Shown here: positions 24,711-36,043 of the stretch, in pieces | How the letters are laid out: the number at the start of each line of letters is the position of its first letter | How positions within the stretch are numbered: the stretch's first letter is position 1 | From: Bisporella sp. PMI_857 | Lineage: Eukaryota; Ascomycota; Leotiomycetes; Helotiales; Helotiaceae | Direction of reading: 5' to 3' | Assembly: GCA_021307315.1 (NCBI GenBank) | Contig: JAJSPD010000022.1 | Location: 496,001-560,000 of the forward strand | DNA length: 64,000 nt | Position numbers and translations under genes: made by a program | The notes under the pieces: generated by a model | What the model saw: the letters and a program-made list of their open reading frames with translations, nothing else | Told to the model about the DNA's origin: nothing | Databases searched by the model: none

Positions 24711-24785
24711 AGGATAGCGAGAGTCGACAGATTTACGCCTATACAATTATTAAATAAAGAGATGATATAGGCTTATAAGCTCATT

Positions 24786-26585
24786 CTAACTTGTTGTGGC
24801 ATATTGACTTCTCTTCCTTAGAGATTCTCCATATACCCACAATAGAAATGGTGCTGGCAACCCAAAGACAGTAGCAATGAGAGCCAGCAAACTATTTCCC
24901 CATCCATAGCCGAAGTTATTAAACAAGTGTGGGGCAAATAAAGGAAACCCGAAACCCGCAAATGAACGCAACACAGTCGCAGCAGCCAGCGTACTAGCTG
25001 CGTACAACGTATATGCGTCGATCAAGTAGATTTGAATGCCCTGGAATACCATAATGCACCCAAGCGCGAATAGAGCCGCGCCGATATTTGGCCCAATCCA
25101 ATGCACTTGCTTCTGTGCAGTCCAGCCATATATAAGGAGACCGCAGGGCACAAAGAACGAGCCTATGATCATTGACGGAACTCTGAACTCGGGTTTTCCA
25201 ATACCGCCAGCGCGTGATTTGAGCCAGAAGTAGATCATATCATTAAAGCGGGCAGGAACCTGTGATCCCAGAATAAATCCAAACCCTAAAGATATATAGT
25301 TCAGGCCCCCAATACCGACGGGCTCATTGTAGAAATTTGGACTATTCCAGAGAGCAGGAAAACTTGCCAGCATGAGATACATTATCCCATAGACGTATGC
25401 CATGTATAGAGATAAAAGTTGGGTGATTGGCTGGGTGAGCAATAGCCGGAAGCGTCTGACAAGCGCTGTCTTGGCAATTTTGCGGCCCCCATTATCCGTG
25501 CTGTCATATTCCGTATAATAGCCATTATTTCCCGTGTTATTGCGCAATTTCATTGCCTTTTTTTCCCAATAACTTGGGTGCGTACGTCTCCCGAAGCAAG
25601 ATAAACGACGCCAGCAGAGACAGCCCATCAGCAATGGATGTACTGTAGAAAACCCATCGCCAAGAGACTTTCTCAGATATGAAGCCTCCGGCTATGGGAC
25701 CAATTGCTGGTCCAAGAAGCGGTGCCAAGCTGTATATTCCAACTGCGCTTCCTCTTTCCTCAGCTGCAAAACAGTCGCCGATCACACCGCCACCAATCTA
25801 ATCAAGGGTTAGGGTATATCGATAGTTTATGGTCATAAGAGTAGACATACGGTTAAAGGAGCGCTTCCTCCCATGCCGCTCAGCACTCGAAACACAACTA
25901 TCTGGCTATTCGATCGCGAGAAGCCGCAAGCCGTGTTGAAAATCAAATAAAAAAGATTAGCGAGTCGAAGTACCGGTGCTCTGCCATACATCTCTGACAA
26001 CGGTCCAATAAACAGAGGTCCAATGGCGTAGCCCAGAACAAAAGAAGACAGGCTCAATTGTGATCTAGCACCGTTATCAATCCCAAAGTCTTTAGCTATT
26101 ATAGACAGAGCTGGAGCCGCTATGGAGGATGACACCGAGGTCATGAACCCGAAACAGGATACCGCAGAGATAGCCGCCCATTTTCTCGTAAATGGCCAGT
26201 TTCTGGGATTCTGTGGATCATCTTCATAATCCTATGTCACCTATGTTGAAAAGGAGCTTTGTTAATTCAATGTGAGCAGGAGCAGGAGGGTAAAACGTAC
26301 CAGCAGTGAAGTCCTGGTAGATGCAGGGTCCTCGTCATGATTTGCTTCTAGGTCAGACTTACCCTTCTCTTGCGTTCCGTCCTCTAGATGAGCATCCAGT
26401 TTGCCTTTGCTGCGTTGAAATGTCTCATCGTGGCTTCCGTGGGAATCCCACAAATCCTGGCCGTGTCTAGCCGTCCCCAGATGCGATTGTTGCTGACTTG
26501 AGTTCATACTCGAATCGTTCGATTGAGCAAAGGTTGCCAAGTAGCTCTGTTGCTGGGAAAAATGTTCTTGTAGCCCAATAATCAT
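24786..26585 (-). pseudogene. MFS transporter (DHA1-like) with a one-base frameshift
   Basis: Exons on the minus strand are 26585-26301, 25851-26231 and 24786-25797; introns are 69 and 53 bp. The N terminus (about 95 residues) is Gln/Ser/His-rich and cytosolic. Twelve hydrophobic segments follow the DDPQNPRNWP entry motif, with LGPAIGPIAGGF (MFS motif C) and a loop LRETYAPKLL. In exon 3 an A7 tract (25558-25564 on the plus strand as T7) puts the second half out of frame: the first frame stops at 25537, the second runs to 24786. With A6 the protein would be 558 residues. It is probably the cluster's exporter. It may be a true null allele, a slippage site or a sequencing error. Confidence 0.82.
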
Positions 26586-27030
26586 CAAGTAGGGGAACGA
26601 ATGGGAGTAGATGTAAAGCCATCATTGAAGCTAAAGAGCAGAGTTATTCTATATAAATTTGATCTTAAGCTAGAGGCGAAATGGTATCATGTTCGCTGGT
26701 CGCCATTGTATGTTAGAATTTCCGAATACAGACTTTTGGTTCCGTCTTCGACACTGGTGAGTCTCCGTTCTGGCTTTCCTAAAACGGAAATTTCATTCCG
26801 AGCCTCATCTGACTCCGAAGCATTTTATACGCCCGTCCCCCATTACACCGCCTTGATTCTGCCACTAACCAAATTGGTTTGCCGGATACCTGAAGGCGGT
26901 ATAACAATAACTCGCCGTGGCACCTTTGTGCAACGCCATTAAAACTTGGCTTTGGTCAACAGCTCACACACATTACGTTTGTTGCAGCGAGGGTTGCGTT
27001 GCTCTTACTCTTCAGCACCTCTTTGGCACA
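26586..27030. promoter_or_regulatory. Divergent promoter of MFS transporter and Zn2Cys6 regulator
   Basis: The 445-bp region contains several TCCGNA-type triplets and an inverted pair CGG-N10-CCG at 26785-26800. Zn2Cys6 dimers commonly bind CGG triplets in inverted orientation with fixed spacing, so this is a candidate site for the adjacent regulator. This is inference from pattern only. Confidence 0.3.
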
Positions 27031-29382
27031 ATGGATTCGCCCCAGTCTTCCCTCACTCGCCGGAATGGCAGACTGCAGTCATGTGAGTCGTGTCGCAAAC
27101 TGAAAGTCGGATGCGATCACTCGATACCCGATTGCGGCCGTTGCCTGCATAAACAAATTCCGTGCGTTTACCACCCTGCTCCATTGACCACAACCTTTCG
27201 AAAAGCTCGTGTAGGTGCAGACGCAAATGGCGGACCTCGGGGAAAGGCGAGAATGAGTAGAACTAGGCCATTCGCCGTGCCGGCGTTGTGCGTGAATGCA
27301 AGCCTCTTCCAGCTTCTGGGATCATATGCTGATGTATGTCTAGAAAGGGAACGTGGCAACGACAGCAACACCAACAAAAACATGGCTCATTGGCCGCTGG
27401 TACATCGCCCAGTCAGGATTCAGCTATCTCCGTCCAGACTCCGTTGGACACCTCAGGCTTCCTTGGACCGACTAGCTACAACGCTGGGATGTCTACAGGC
27501 CAACTTTTCCAGTGCACAACTGGTGATTCTACCACGAGAGACAACCAATACACTATGCAGACTATCGAGCCTCGTGATATTCATTCAGGCTCCCAGATAT
27601 TACTATTCCTTAACAAGCATCAAATTTCGCTTCGGAACCTTGTGCTCAGATTCTATGAGATCAGTCAAATCACAATCATGCCAGACTCTCTGATGAAAGC
27701 AGCCCTTCTCGCACTCTGGGACATACTTACTGACTGTCCAATGCAAGGTGGAAGCACACAATTGACCGAGGTAGTCGTTCATGTATTCGAAAACTCCTAC
27801 AAGGCTCTCGTTGTCACTAAGTTGACAACATTCGAAGAATATTGTTGCCTTATTACTGGGGCAAGCGTTAGGTGGGAGACCATAGCTAACATGTTGATCC
27901 TAGCTGCGATTGCCTTGTTGCACCTCCCTGATCGCTATCTTGATCAGCTAGCAATCAACACGTCCAAGCCTGACCTTCTGTCGCAATTGTATGAAGTCGT
28001 AGATAGCTGTTTGACTCTATGCAATGCACTACCATTCATGAATGAACTTGTTGTATGCTTGAAGTATAATCAAATGGTGTTGACCTCTTTGAGGCACGGC
28101 GATTCTAGTACAAACTACGACTCCTAATCTCCGCCGATGTATGGTCGCTAATTCTGTCGATAGGCCGATGGCTATGCTCTTGCCTTGGGATCTTTCGTCT
28201 TGTATATACGCGACAGGCTGTCATCAGGCCGAAACCACGACAACCGAGCTCCCTTATTTCATCGGCCAGCTACGAAGAAGGTGCTTTGCTGTTGTTTATT
28301 CTATGGATAAGTCTATTTCTACTTTCCTCGGCAGGCCACCTCTGATCAATCGGCAATACTGTCTGTTGGATCCTCCAATAGACCTCAGCGATGAGCATGT
28401 CAATCTCCACGGACAGAGTCCGCAGAATGTACAAATATCAGTAAACCCAGATGGCTGGAATTCCGATGGCAAACGCAATTCGGTCAGCCTAATTCGCATC
28501 CGGTTTCTCTTGGCTAGTGTGAGAGAGGAGACTATGGAACTATGTCTTAGTGTGGATAGAGATGACCTCCAACAGCGCTCCCAGTAAGTAGTTCCCTTTC
28601 CTGATGAGCCATTCTATTACGGCACAGAAGTGGAAAAGTAACAGAGAATGACAGACGACTTCTACAGAAAGCAAGGTCGATCTGGAATAACTGTCCCGAT
28701 TACCTACGGTACCATTCTAATATATGGAGCGAACAACTACCGTACCGCGAGATATGGCCTCTCTTCTCCGTATTCCTTGACTACTTGTACTCAATTTTCT
28801 TATTGCACAGGATCGTAGCTCAGAATTGCCGTGACAAATGTAGCAAGCTTTTGCAGTGTGCTCACGATATATTGTCAACGCTTTTAGTGATAAATCAAGA
28901 GCGTGATCGACTTATGGACATAAAAAGCGATTTTTCTTGGATTGTAAGTTCTTGCTGGTATGGAATTGACACCGCGCAGTAGCTAAGCAATATTTTGGCA
29001 GTTTCTCTCATACGGGCTACCAAGTGCTGATGCACTCACGGTTGCGCTTCTCCAACAAAGTCCATCAGATCCGTGGAGAGCCAGCCTTCTGCGCGCCGAA
29101 ATTATCCGCAAACTCACGGTGTATATTTCGTGCTTAAGTTGGGCGGCAAAACCAGGCCGTGGCAACTTTGAAATATGCAAAAACATTCAGACGAGGCTAA
29201 CTCAAGCTCTTGACCAAGTAATTGACCCTCGAGCATTAACTTTAGGTGATGCGGATATTATGCTGACAATCAACCCGGAATTGGTGGAGCCAACTTTCAG
29301 CAGTCTTGGCGTTGTTAGTTATTGGGATGGCATTAATAATTGGGACTTATGCTGGGACCTCTTTGATACTTCAACTTTATGA
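27031..29382 (+). CDS. Zn2Cys6 transcription factor with fungal_trans domain
   Basis: Start is the ATG at 27031. Residues 18-45 hold CX2CX6CX6CX2CX6C (CESCRKLKVGCDHS..CGRCLHKQIPC). Exon 1 runs to about 27291. Exon 2 is 27366 to about 28107, exon 3 is about 28164-28583, exon 4 is 28628-28943 and exon 5 is 29002-29382. The middle region has ATGCHQAETTTTELPYFIGQ, RRRCFAVVYSMDK and STFLGRPPLI, the hallmark of the fungal_trans (MHR) domain. Exons 3-5 join cleanly, but I could not close the phase between exons 2 and 3: either an unusual splice site or a one-base indel near 28108-28163. Probably nuclear and the pathway-specific regulator, being divergent from the MFS gene. Confidence 0.8.
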
Positions 29383-29839
29383 GTGAATCTCTTATCAAAT
29401 AATGTCGTATAGTACTGAATGCATTTTGGCCCAGTTTCCTCGGCTCTCCTGAACTCTATTCTAACCGGCCAGTTAAACTCCGTTCTAGCGGAGGCTGAGT
29501 CCACGCCGAAATCGTTATACTACTATTTACATGTCACCGCGTACGGAGCAGTCCAGCATCGGTGTCATTCTTGACTCCTTAACGAGCCACTACGGCGATC
29601 CGGCAGGATCCACTTGTGATGGCTCCTGCTCTCGGGGTTGGAAATAAGTAATCACCGACCCATCACTCTGACCCCCTTCTTCTCCTCCTGAACTTGTCCA
29701 CTTGCCAGTTCAAGTTTTCTATCCGCCGTGCCTTCTTTGCTCTCCACCTTGGTTCTCGCCAGTCTGGCTATCCGGGAGCTGTCCTCCCCTGTAGTCATTG
29801 AGCCCAGAGGCACAATGAGTTTGCTGGTCGACGAAGCGC

Positions 29840-30961
29840 CGTAGACTATTCGCCCATATGTGCTGCCCAAAGGTATAGGCCAAGCGGTTGCCTTGGGGGG
29901 TTAGATCATCTGCTTCGCAGCGACCAAGAATTCGACTGGCGGAGCATTCTCTCTCCTGGTCGACAACTTCCCTGGCTCCGAACAGCCCGCACCACCAGAA
30001 GACGTTCGAAACTTTTATTGCTCTAAAGGCCGCTTCTAGTTCTGGATCGGGACGGATACATTCGAGAAGAACAGCACCCAGGAAGCCCGCCTCGTGACAC
30101 AGGCGACCACCTATCTGTCCCCATCAACCACACCCATGTGTTCCAAGGCGTGGATCCGGACACTCAGCTGTCTTTCCTATCTGCGCCAGCAGGCTCCGAG
30201 AGCTTCTTCCTCTTCATCGCGAGCAGAACTTCACCGCCTCGATTGGTGCCTAATTCGACTGCCCGCTCCCCACTGATCCCAGACTCCCCCCCAGACCCAA
30301 TGCTGGTGCAGATTCAGCCTAACCGCTACGATGTTTAGACTAAGCCTAGCTTTGTGCCCCGCCGCGACCTCCTATATGAGACAGCAGGCTCAGGCAAGTA
30401 CAACTGGTACAATGGCCCGAACGATGTCGCCAAGAGGCAAGAGCGACATCAGCTTTATTACCAGCAACTATGAACCAATGTGTAAGTTGTCGCCCGCCCT
30501 TTCTCCCTGACGAAATATTCGACTGACGCTCTTGGCTGCAGATCTCAACACGCAAGCAGGCTATTACCAGCTCATTCAACCCATGCCTCAGCCTACCGAG
30601 TCCGGCGGTTTGTTCATGGTTGGTACGCTCACCATGTCCCCAAAGCTGGCTAATCAATCTCTCCCGACTACCATCTTCTCTGAGCATGCCGCCTTTCGGA
30701 TCGGAGAGGGCGATCGCCATATCCGTTATGAGCTACCAGCAGATTACGGTGAATGTTGGCGACGCCCTCTGTGTCCCCAAGCACACGCCTTTCCACGCCA
30801 CTATTTCCTTCTCCAAGCTATGGTATATCAGCGCTGACTCAAATAGCACTCGCCGCAGTATCCTGTTTATGTCGGTTACGCCGCCAAGCCGAGCGCATAA
30901 CTTGCATAAAACGTTTTCTCCACTAATTGAGAGTGTTTGGCTGAGGGGTGGTAGCTTCTGA
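29840..30961 (+). pseudogene. Bicupin (quercetin 2,3-dioxygenase-like) relic
   Basis: Cupin-protein segments appear in order: YVLPKGIGQAVALGG, GGAFSLLVDNFPG, FWIGTDTFEKNSTQEARLVTQ, INHTHVFQGVDPDTQLS, FVPRRDLLYETAGSG, QAGYYQLIQPMPQ, VGTLTMSPKLANQSLP and VNVGDALCVPKHTPFH. These match fungal quercetin-dioxygenase-type bicupins. Lesions: TAG at 29902-29904 and 30037-30039 (same frame, both consistent with CAG to TAG), a one-base shift near 30105, TAG at 30336 and a further shift near 30728. The sequence is GC-rich, unlike the transposon relics. It lies 0.46 kb downstream of the regulator and may once have been a cluster gene. Confidence 0.72.
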
Positions 30962-31449
30962 GGCATTAGGTAGTCGAGTTCTTGATCTGCTATTTACGAT
31001 AGTATCGCGGCCAATTTTAATATTTCATGTAACATACTTTATACGTGAGCCGATCATATGAGCGAGCCGATCACTTTCCACTATCATACAACACTTCATC
31101 TTAACTATAATGCCACCGCACCATGAATCAACTATAATTACATCAGAAGTATCTGGTAATCAGCGGGTCACCAGTGGGTCCTTGGGCACCTTGCAACTTA
31201 CTGTTGAATATGTTTTGGGTCAGCTTAATGCGTTGAGACTGACAGGTTTGATGCCATCGTGGTTGTAGAGTAGATGGTGATTGGGCCGCAAATTATGGAA
31301 CCCCTGAGTTTTTGACTTCTAGCAGCCCTAGAGCCGGCACAGCTGCCAAACAAGCCCGCCCATGCAGTTAGTAGCAGTACCTGGAAGTACAACCGAGCAA
31401 GGATGCACAGCCACAAATATCTGGAAATGGACCCCGCTAAAATAATTAA
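30962..31449. other. Intergenic region, nothing recognised
   Basis: About 0.5 kb after the bicupin relic. No ORF with recognisable features. Confidence 0.4.
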
Positions 31450-31959
31450 CTAAAAAACCAGAGACACCCAATTTCGCCTTCTACTGTACGTAACTCGATT
31501 TATATAGTTTTGTGCCGAAATAGCCCTCTTAACAAAAGCACATTTGTACCGTCTACCTTCCTTTGTATGCTTTCTTAACTTATATTGAAATTGACGCATC
31601 TGAATAAGTAGCGTATACGATTTGTTTTTCGTACGGCTGTTTCGGAGAGGATTTCGTGAGGGAAAACAAAGCATTTTACACATTGATTTAGTAACCTTTG
31701 ATTTGTGTCCAAGCGCTTAAGACATTTGCCGAGTCTTCCTTTTTGCCAGACGGCCAAGTTTCTCACGTTGTTTTTTCTAATTCCGGCCACAGGCTTCTGA
31801 AATCTTGCAGTCAGCTGAAATCTGACAAAACGATTTAAAGCTCTCGTTACGAGCCAACGCATTAAAGAATTTACACTTCCTTGCAGTTGTAGTTTCTTTA
31901 CCGGCAAGAGATTCGGGGGAAAGGGTCCGGAAATGATTGCGACGCGTGAGTGGTGCCAT
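31450..31959 (-). pseudogene. Tc1-like transposase N-terminal relic
   Basis: Overlapping broken minus-strand frames read, in order, TTTARKCKFFNALARNESFKSF, CKISEACGRN, SKVTKSMCKMLCFPSRNPLRN, FQYKLRKHT and RYKCAFVKRAISAQNYINRV. This pattern resembles the helix-turn-helix N-terminal part of fungal Tc1/mariner-like transposases that precede a DDE domain. No intact DDE part follows on this strand. Identification is by family pattern only. Confidence 0.5.
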
Positions 31960-32549
31960 AATTAAATGTTGAAAGAGTTATTGTTCTTAGGAAGAATCGC
32001 GATGTTGCGTTTCGGTGTTGTAGGCCTGTGGTACGGAATTCGTGCACCTCCTGTTGGCCCGAATAGCTACCCTTCATATATACAAACTCGTATAAAGCTA
32101 TCTGGTTATAATGGAGATAAAGGGAAGCGTAGACTTGGTGGCGTAGAAATGGGCGAGCTGCAAGAAGTACGTGTGTCGCGTTATCGCAACAATTTGGTAA
32201 TTTTGATTGATTTTGTCACCAACGGAAATAAACAAGGTGTAATTGAAGGCAATAGCCAAAAGCTTGTTTTTAAGTCTCATAATAAAAAAACAACGCTAAT
32301 GTACCAAATCTTCATGAACAAGCGCCTCTTAATAGTTATTTTTACTGGTTTTCACCTGGCTCAAAATTGAACTTGTTTGAGGGAAGTGAGGTGATCAAAG
32401 ATTGCATGAACTAGTCCTGTAGTCTGCCGATTACACATAGATATTAACGCGATAATGCAAGGGTAATGGGTAGTTGTCGTTGAAGCCGAAGCATGGATTT
32501 GTATTAGCGTCAGTGCGCGTGGGTGTGATCACACACGCACGTCGGGAGG

Positions 32550-32717
32550 TGTTGTAAATAAGATCTAAGAGAGTATCGCAACAGTAGAATACGGGCCTAT
32601 TGGGAGCGTTACGGATGATCTATTCTCTATCGTTATAAGCCGTACTGTGTATTTATATGTATAAGAAGGATATTTTCTAGCTCTTTGGCCAACTTACGTG
32701 CGTCGATTTGTTGAACA
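32550..32717 (+). repeat. LTR-like repeat, family B copy 3
   Basis: Begins TGTTGTAAATAAG and ends GATTTGTTGAACA. The interior shares ATAGAATACGGGC, GGAGCGTTACGGATGAT and ATTTTCTAGCTC..TTGGCC with the copy at 239-412. No clear target duplication. Confidence 0.5.
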
Positions 32718-32739
32718 GGCCAGGTCTAAGGATCATACC

Positions 32740-33061
32740 TAGCCTATTGGGGAAGTTGCAAGTATGCTTGCGCAAGATGCATACGTACTTTTACCTTCAA
32801 TGGTGAATCTACTGACGTATGCGTTACGTCGTATGTGATGCTCACGTGTGAGTATCACACCTCTATAAGTAAAGAGATTCTCTCCTGTAGTTCATGTTCT
32901 ACAACCTTCAGCAATTGACTCGTTTTACCCCATACACTCTGAAGGCTACGTGACTCTCTTTCAATACGATTCCTGACACGAGGACTCGGCGCTTCGGATC
33001 AGCGTGTTATCGTCCACTCGTCATCCAACCCCCTGCGCTGCATTAAATTCAGCGCCAACAT
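32740..33061 (+). repeat. Possible LTR of another retrotransposon
   Basis: The stretch contains a TATAAGTAAAG box-like motif near 32872, a polypyrimidine transition and ends CAGCGCCAACA at 33061. This resembles the R-U5 end of a fungal copia- or gypsy-type LTR. No second copy is in the window, so confidence is low. Confidence 0.25.
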
Positions 33062-33339
33062 AAAAAAACGATGTCTCCTCTTCAAATCCAGTAGCACGGC
33101 CGGTGTCTATGAGCTTGTAGTGAACCTGAAGAGACGGTACCCAGAGGCAGCAGAAGACACATGTTGGTCACTCACCATCTCCATTCCGCAGCCTTCTTAA
33201 CTGTCCGTAGACGAACCTCAAGATTCTTGTTGATTATTCACTCTTTGTAGTCACTTACCGATATATTTCCCATTTCTCACTTGCGAAGTGAATTGCGAAG
33301 ATGAAGGACTTGACGTGGCTGATCGACAGAATGCTTACC

Positions 33340-33677
33340 AATAGCGTATCATCTTGCGGGGCCTGTACTCGCTTTTCCAGCTCGTTTTCCGAGAGAAAGA
33401 ACTTCATCTGGCGATCAACAGGTTCTCGATGTCTCATAACGATGAGGATGTTAGAATCTGGGGCCACTATAACGTCATTGGTGAAAAAGATGCCAAGTTC
33501 TATCGGCATTTGATTTCAAAGTTTATTTTCGCGCCATCCAGAGAGAGATCAGTGGTGGAAAGCCTATAAGTTCATCAATTGCGTTTACGACTTGTGGCTT
33601 CCTGATCACTTTAAACGGATCTGCTTTGCTGTTGATATGTTACCCGCGGATTTGAATTTCGAGGTCCCTGACTGACC
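33340..33677 (+). pseudogene. DUF7924-like protein fragment with frameshift
   Basis: Frame one reads GLYSLFQLVFREKELHLAIN, FSMSHNDEDVRIWGHYNVI and KDAKFYRHLISKF. Frame two, after a one-base shift in the AGAGAGAG tract near 33541, reads DQWWKAYKFINCVYDLWLPD and HFKRICFAVDMLP and ends at a TGA near 33676. The order matches the C-terminal core of a fungal DUF7924 protein as I remember that family. The N-terminal part is missing or unrecognisable. Function of the family is unknown. Confidence 0.5.
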
Positions 33678-33679
33678 TG

Positions 33680-34994
33680 CCTAAACTTCAACCTCCAGGC
33701 ATAGATCTTGATTCATCGCGCTCAAAGCTATCATAACAGCTTGAAGATTAAAGCCCAATTAATGAGCTCATAATATCGAAGAGCCAGCCAACTACTCAAC
33801 TGGTCATACCTGAGACGACTATGGACACTGAGCAAAGCAATTCTAGGAAGAATAAGAAGAAACATTACAAACCAGGGGGTAGCATAGGGCTCAGCTTAAT
33901 ACCATGCATCATCGAATAGCTTGACGAAAGGCAGCACCAGATGCTTTCATTTCGCAGCAACTGCAAGTCCAGCGTAGCAACATGCCAGAAGGTCCGTAGG
34001 CGTGCTCACAATCCACACTCCACACTCCTGTCGAATCAGGAGCTATAGTTTGCCACTTATCCTTCTTGCGCAGCTCCCAAGAGCTGAGCCGTCATCATTC
34101 GTAATTGCTTACGCTCTTGCATATAAGAAGAGTTTGCTTCCTGTATGTAGAAAACTTCAGAGATCAATTAATCGTTCATTATATACTTCATGAACTCCCT
34201 AAATCGATAACTCCACACTGTGCCCCTGCACTAGCGAGCATCACATGGTTTAGTTCTCCCCATCCACCAGTGTTTTAGGGTTTGTAAGCCCCTGGTTACG
34301 GTTCTTGCAACTCAGATATATCACTTTTCAGCACGTTTACAAAGCACAGAATTTACTCCAGAAATCACATAAACACGCGCTATGCTGAAATTTTTGTGTT
34401 AGAAAGTAGGATTTATAGAATCAGGGAGGACCTATCCTCATTTAAACCTGACTGTTTAAAGTGGTGTCTGAAATGCTTTTCATACTTGGCTTCGATATCT
34501 TGAGGAAGCAGGCTCACTGGAAGCGGGTAGGTACATTGCTGTTAGTCCATTAGCACATTATTTAAACTCAATAAACAAACGCTCACGATTTGCTCTTTCA
34601 AAGGCGGCCACGATTCCGCATCGGCAGATTTGAAAGTGATAAGCTGTCCGGTTTTACAGATACGAAGAAATATTGCTACATTGACGTCGCAAAATCTTGC
34701 CATCTCGTATGATTTGTTCATATTAGTGTCTGCAGACTTTCCAAGCTCGTGAATTCGCATATTCAAACATTAGATACAAACATTTAGTAATCCAAAAATT
34801 GGTCAGGAGAATTGGGAAGCCGTTTTTGGCTTCAGCCTACATCGACGAACCGAAAACCAAAAATCGAGCATTGGGTCTATTCTTATGGGACACCACTTTT
34901 GGCGCTTGAGCGCTTATGCCCCTAATCAAACTCTAAATATAGACGCCTGTGAAGTGGGCGATTCTCCCTCAATAACTAAACTCTTGTCTTCTTG
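33680..34994. other. Gene-poor region
   Basis: No supported gene or repeat. Several ORFs of 60-75 codons occur, with no recognisable features. Confidence 0.4.
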
Positions 34995-35380
34995 TCAATC
35001 TGTTCGCCCATGACTAGTATTCTCCGATCGAATGGCGCCGTTGGCACGCCGAGGACTATGCCCATGGATGATTTGGGGAAGAAGCTCGATAATTTTGATA
35101 ATTGCATCAGAAGAATGATTGCAGGTAGCTCCACCTCGATTTTCAGGGTCCCCTGGCATAAAAAATATAAGCAGTATAATAAGAAATGCCCAAAAAGGAG
35201 TGTACCTAATGGCATTCGTAAAGTACGTGCCGCTAAGGTAACAAGAACTGCTGCGACGCCGAGAATTGTGGCTATAATGCCGAAGACTATCGCTAGGATA
35301 TCGCTAGTAGAAAGTCCTAGATTCAAATGTTATTATATACTTAAACCCCCCCAAAATAATCATTAAGAGGAATTACCCAT
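34995..35380 (-). CDS. Small one-TM hypothetical protein with a 4-nt first exon
   Basis: Exons on the minus strand are 35380-35377 (ATGG), 35316-35206 and 35152-34995, giving 273 nt (90 residues). Introns are 60 and 53 bp with GT..AG ends. The spliced protein begins MGLSTSDILAIVFGIIATIL, a single membrane helix of about 25 residues near the N terminus, followed by a polar tail rich in Ser, Arg and Asn. Short fungal proteins beginning LSTxDILALVFGI are common and uncharacterised. No ATG exists in frame in the second exon, so a micro-exon or a non-ATG start is required. The clean closure of both splice phases favours the micro-exon. Confidence 0.62.
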
Positions 35381-36043
35381 CACTCTGTATTCGGCGAAAT
35401 CACGTGACTGTGGATATCTTGATACTAAAAAAATTACCCGTGCTTTGTGCGTGATGATGATCACGTTAAGCTTACACGGCCTACTTTAGAGAGGGTTTAG
35501 GATAACTTCTAATGTAATGAACAAATTCGAAGGTATTAATTGAATGAATGATATACAATGCAATTTTTTGATTCTGGTGAGTGACCATGATTATATAAAT
35601 GTCTTGTCTGCCAATTCCGTTACCGAACGGTGTGATCCAACCAATTAAGCCCCTGTTGTATTCATCCAATCTTCCCCACTCAGTTCCCAGTTCCCTCCTC
35701 ACACAAAAGCCCACTTTTGATCACCACTGACAGACTCAGGATCGTTCCGCACCGCTGTGTTGGTGGGGCTGTGATAACCAATAACGTATCGCCTCACTGC
35801 GGGTTGGCAAGTTGATTGCTGGACAGCTGCATGCTACTATGTCGGGCTTATAAGGGTTTCTGTGAGGCACCGCCAATGGCCCGCTTATGGATCCCTTGTT
35901 GCCCTCGCCTACCCGGAGCAAGCGGAAGTTCAAGGTTTGCCTGCCTGAAATACAAGGTATAAATTTGTACACTTCTGAGGCTGGACTGACAAAAGCGTCC
36001 AAGAGGCTGTAATTTGCCGCGCGAAGGCAATCAGCTCTTTAGA

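Noticed and set aside
31966..32370. Plus-strand 134-codon ORF next to the Tc1-like relic
   Set aside because: No domain, irregular composition and no transposase motif; likely chance.
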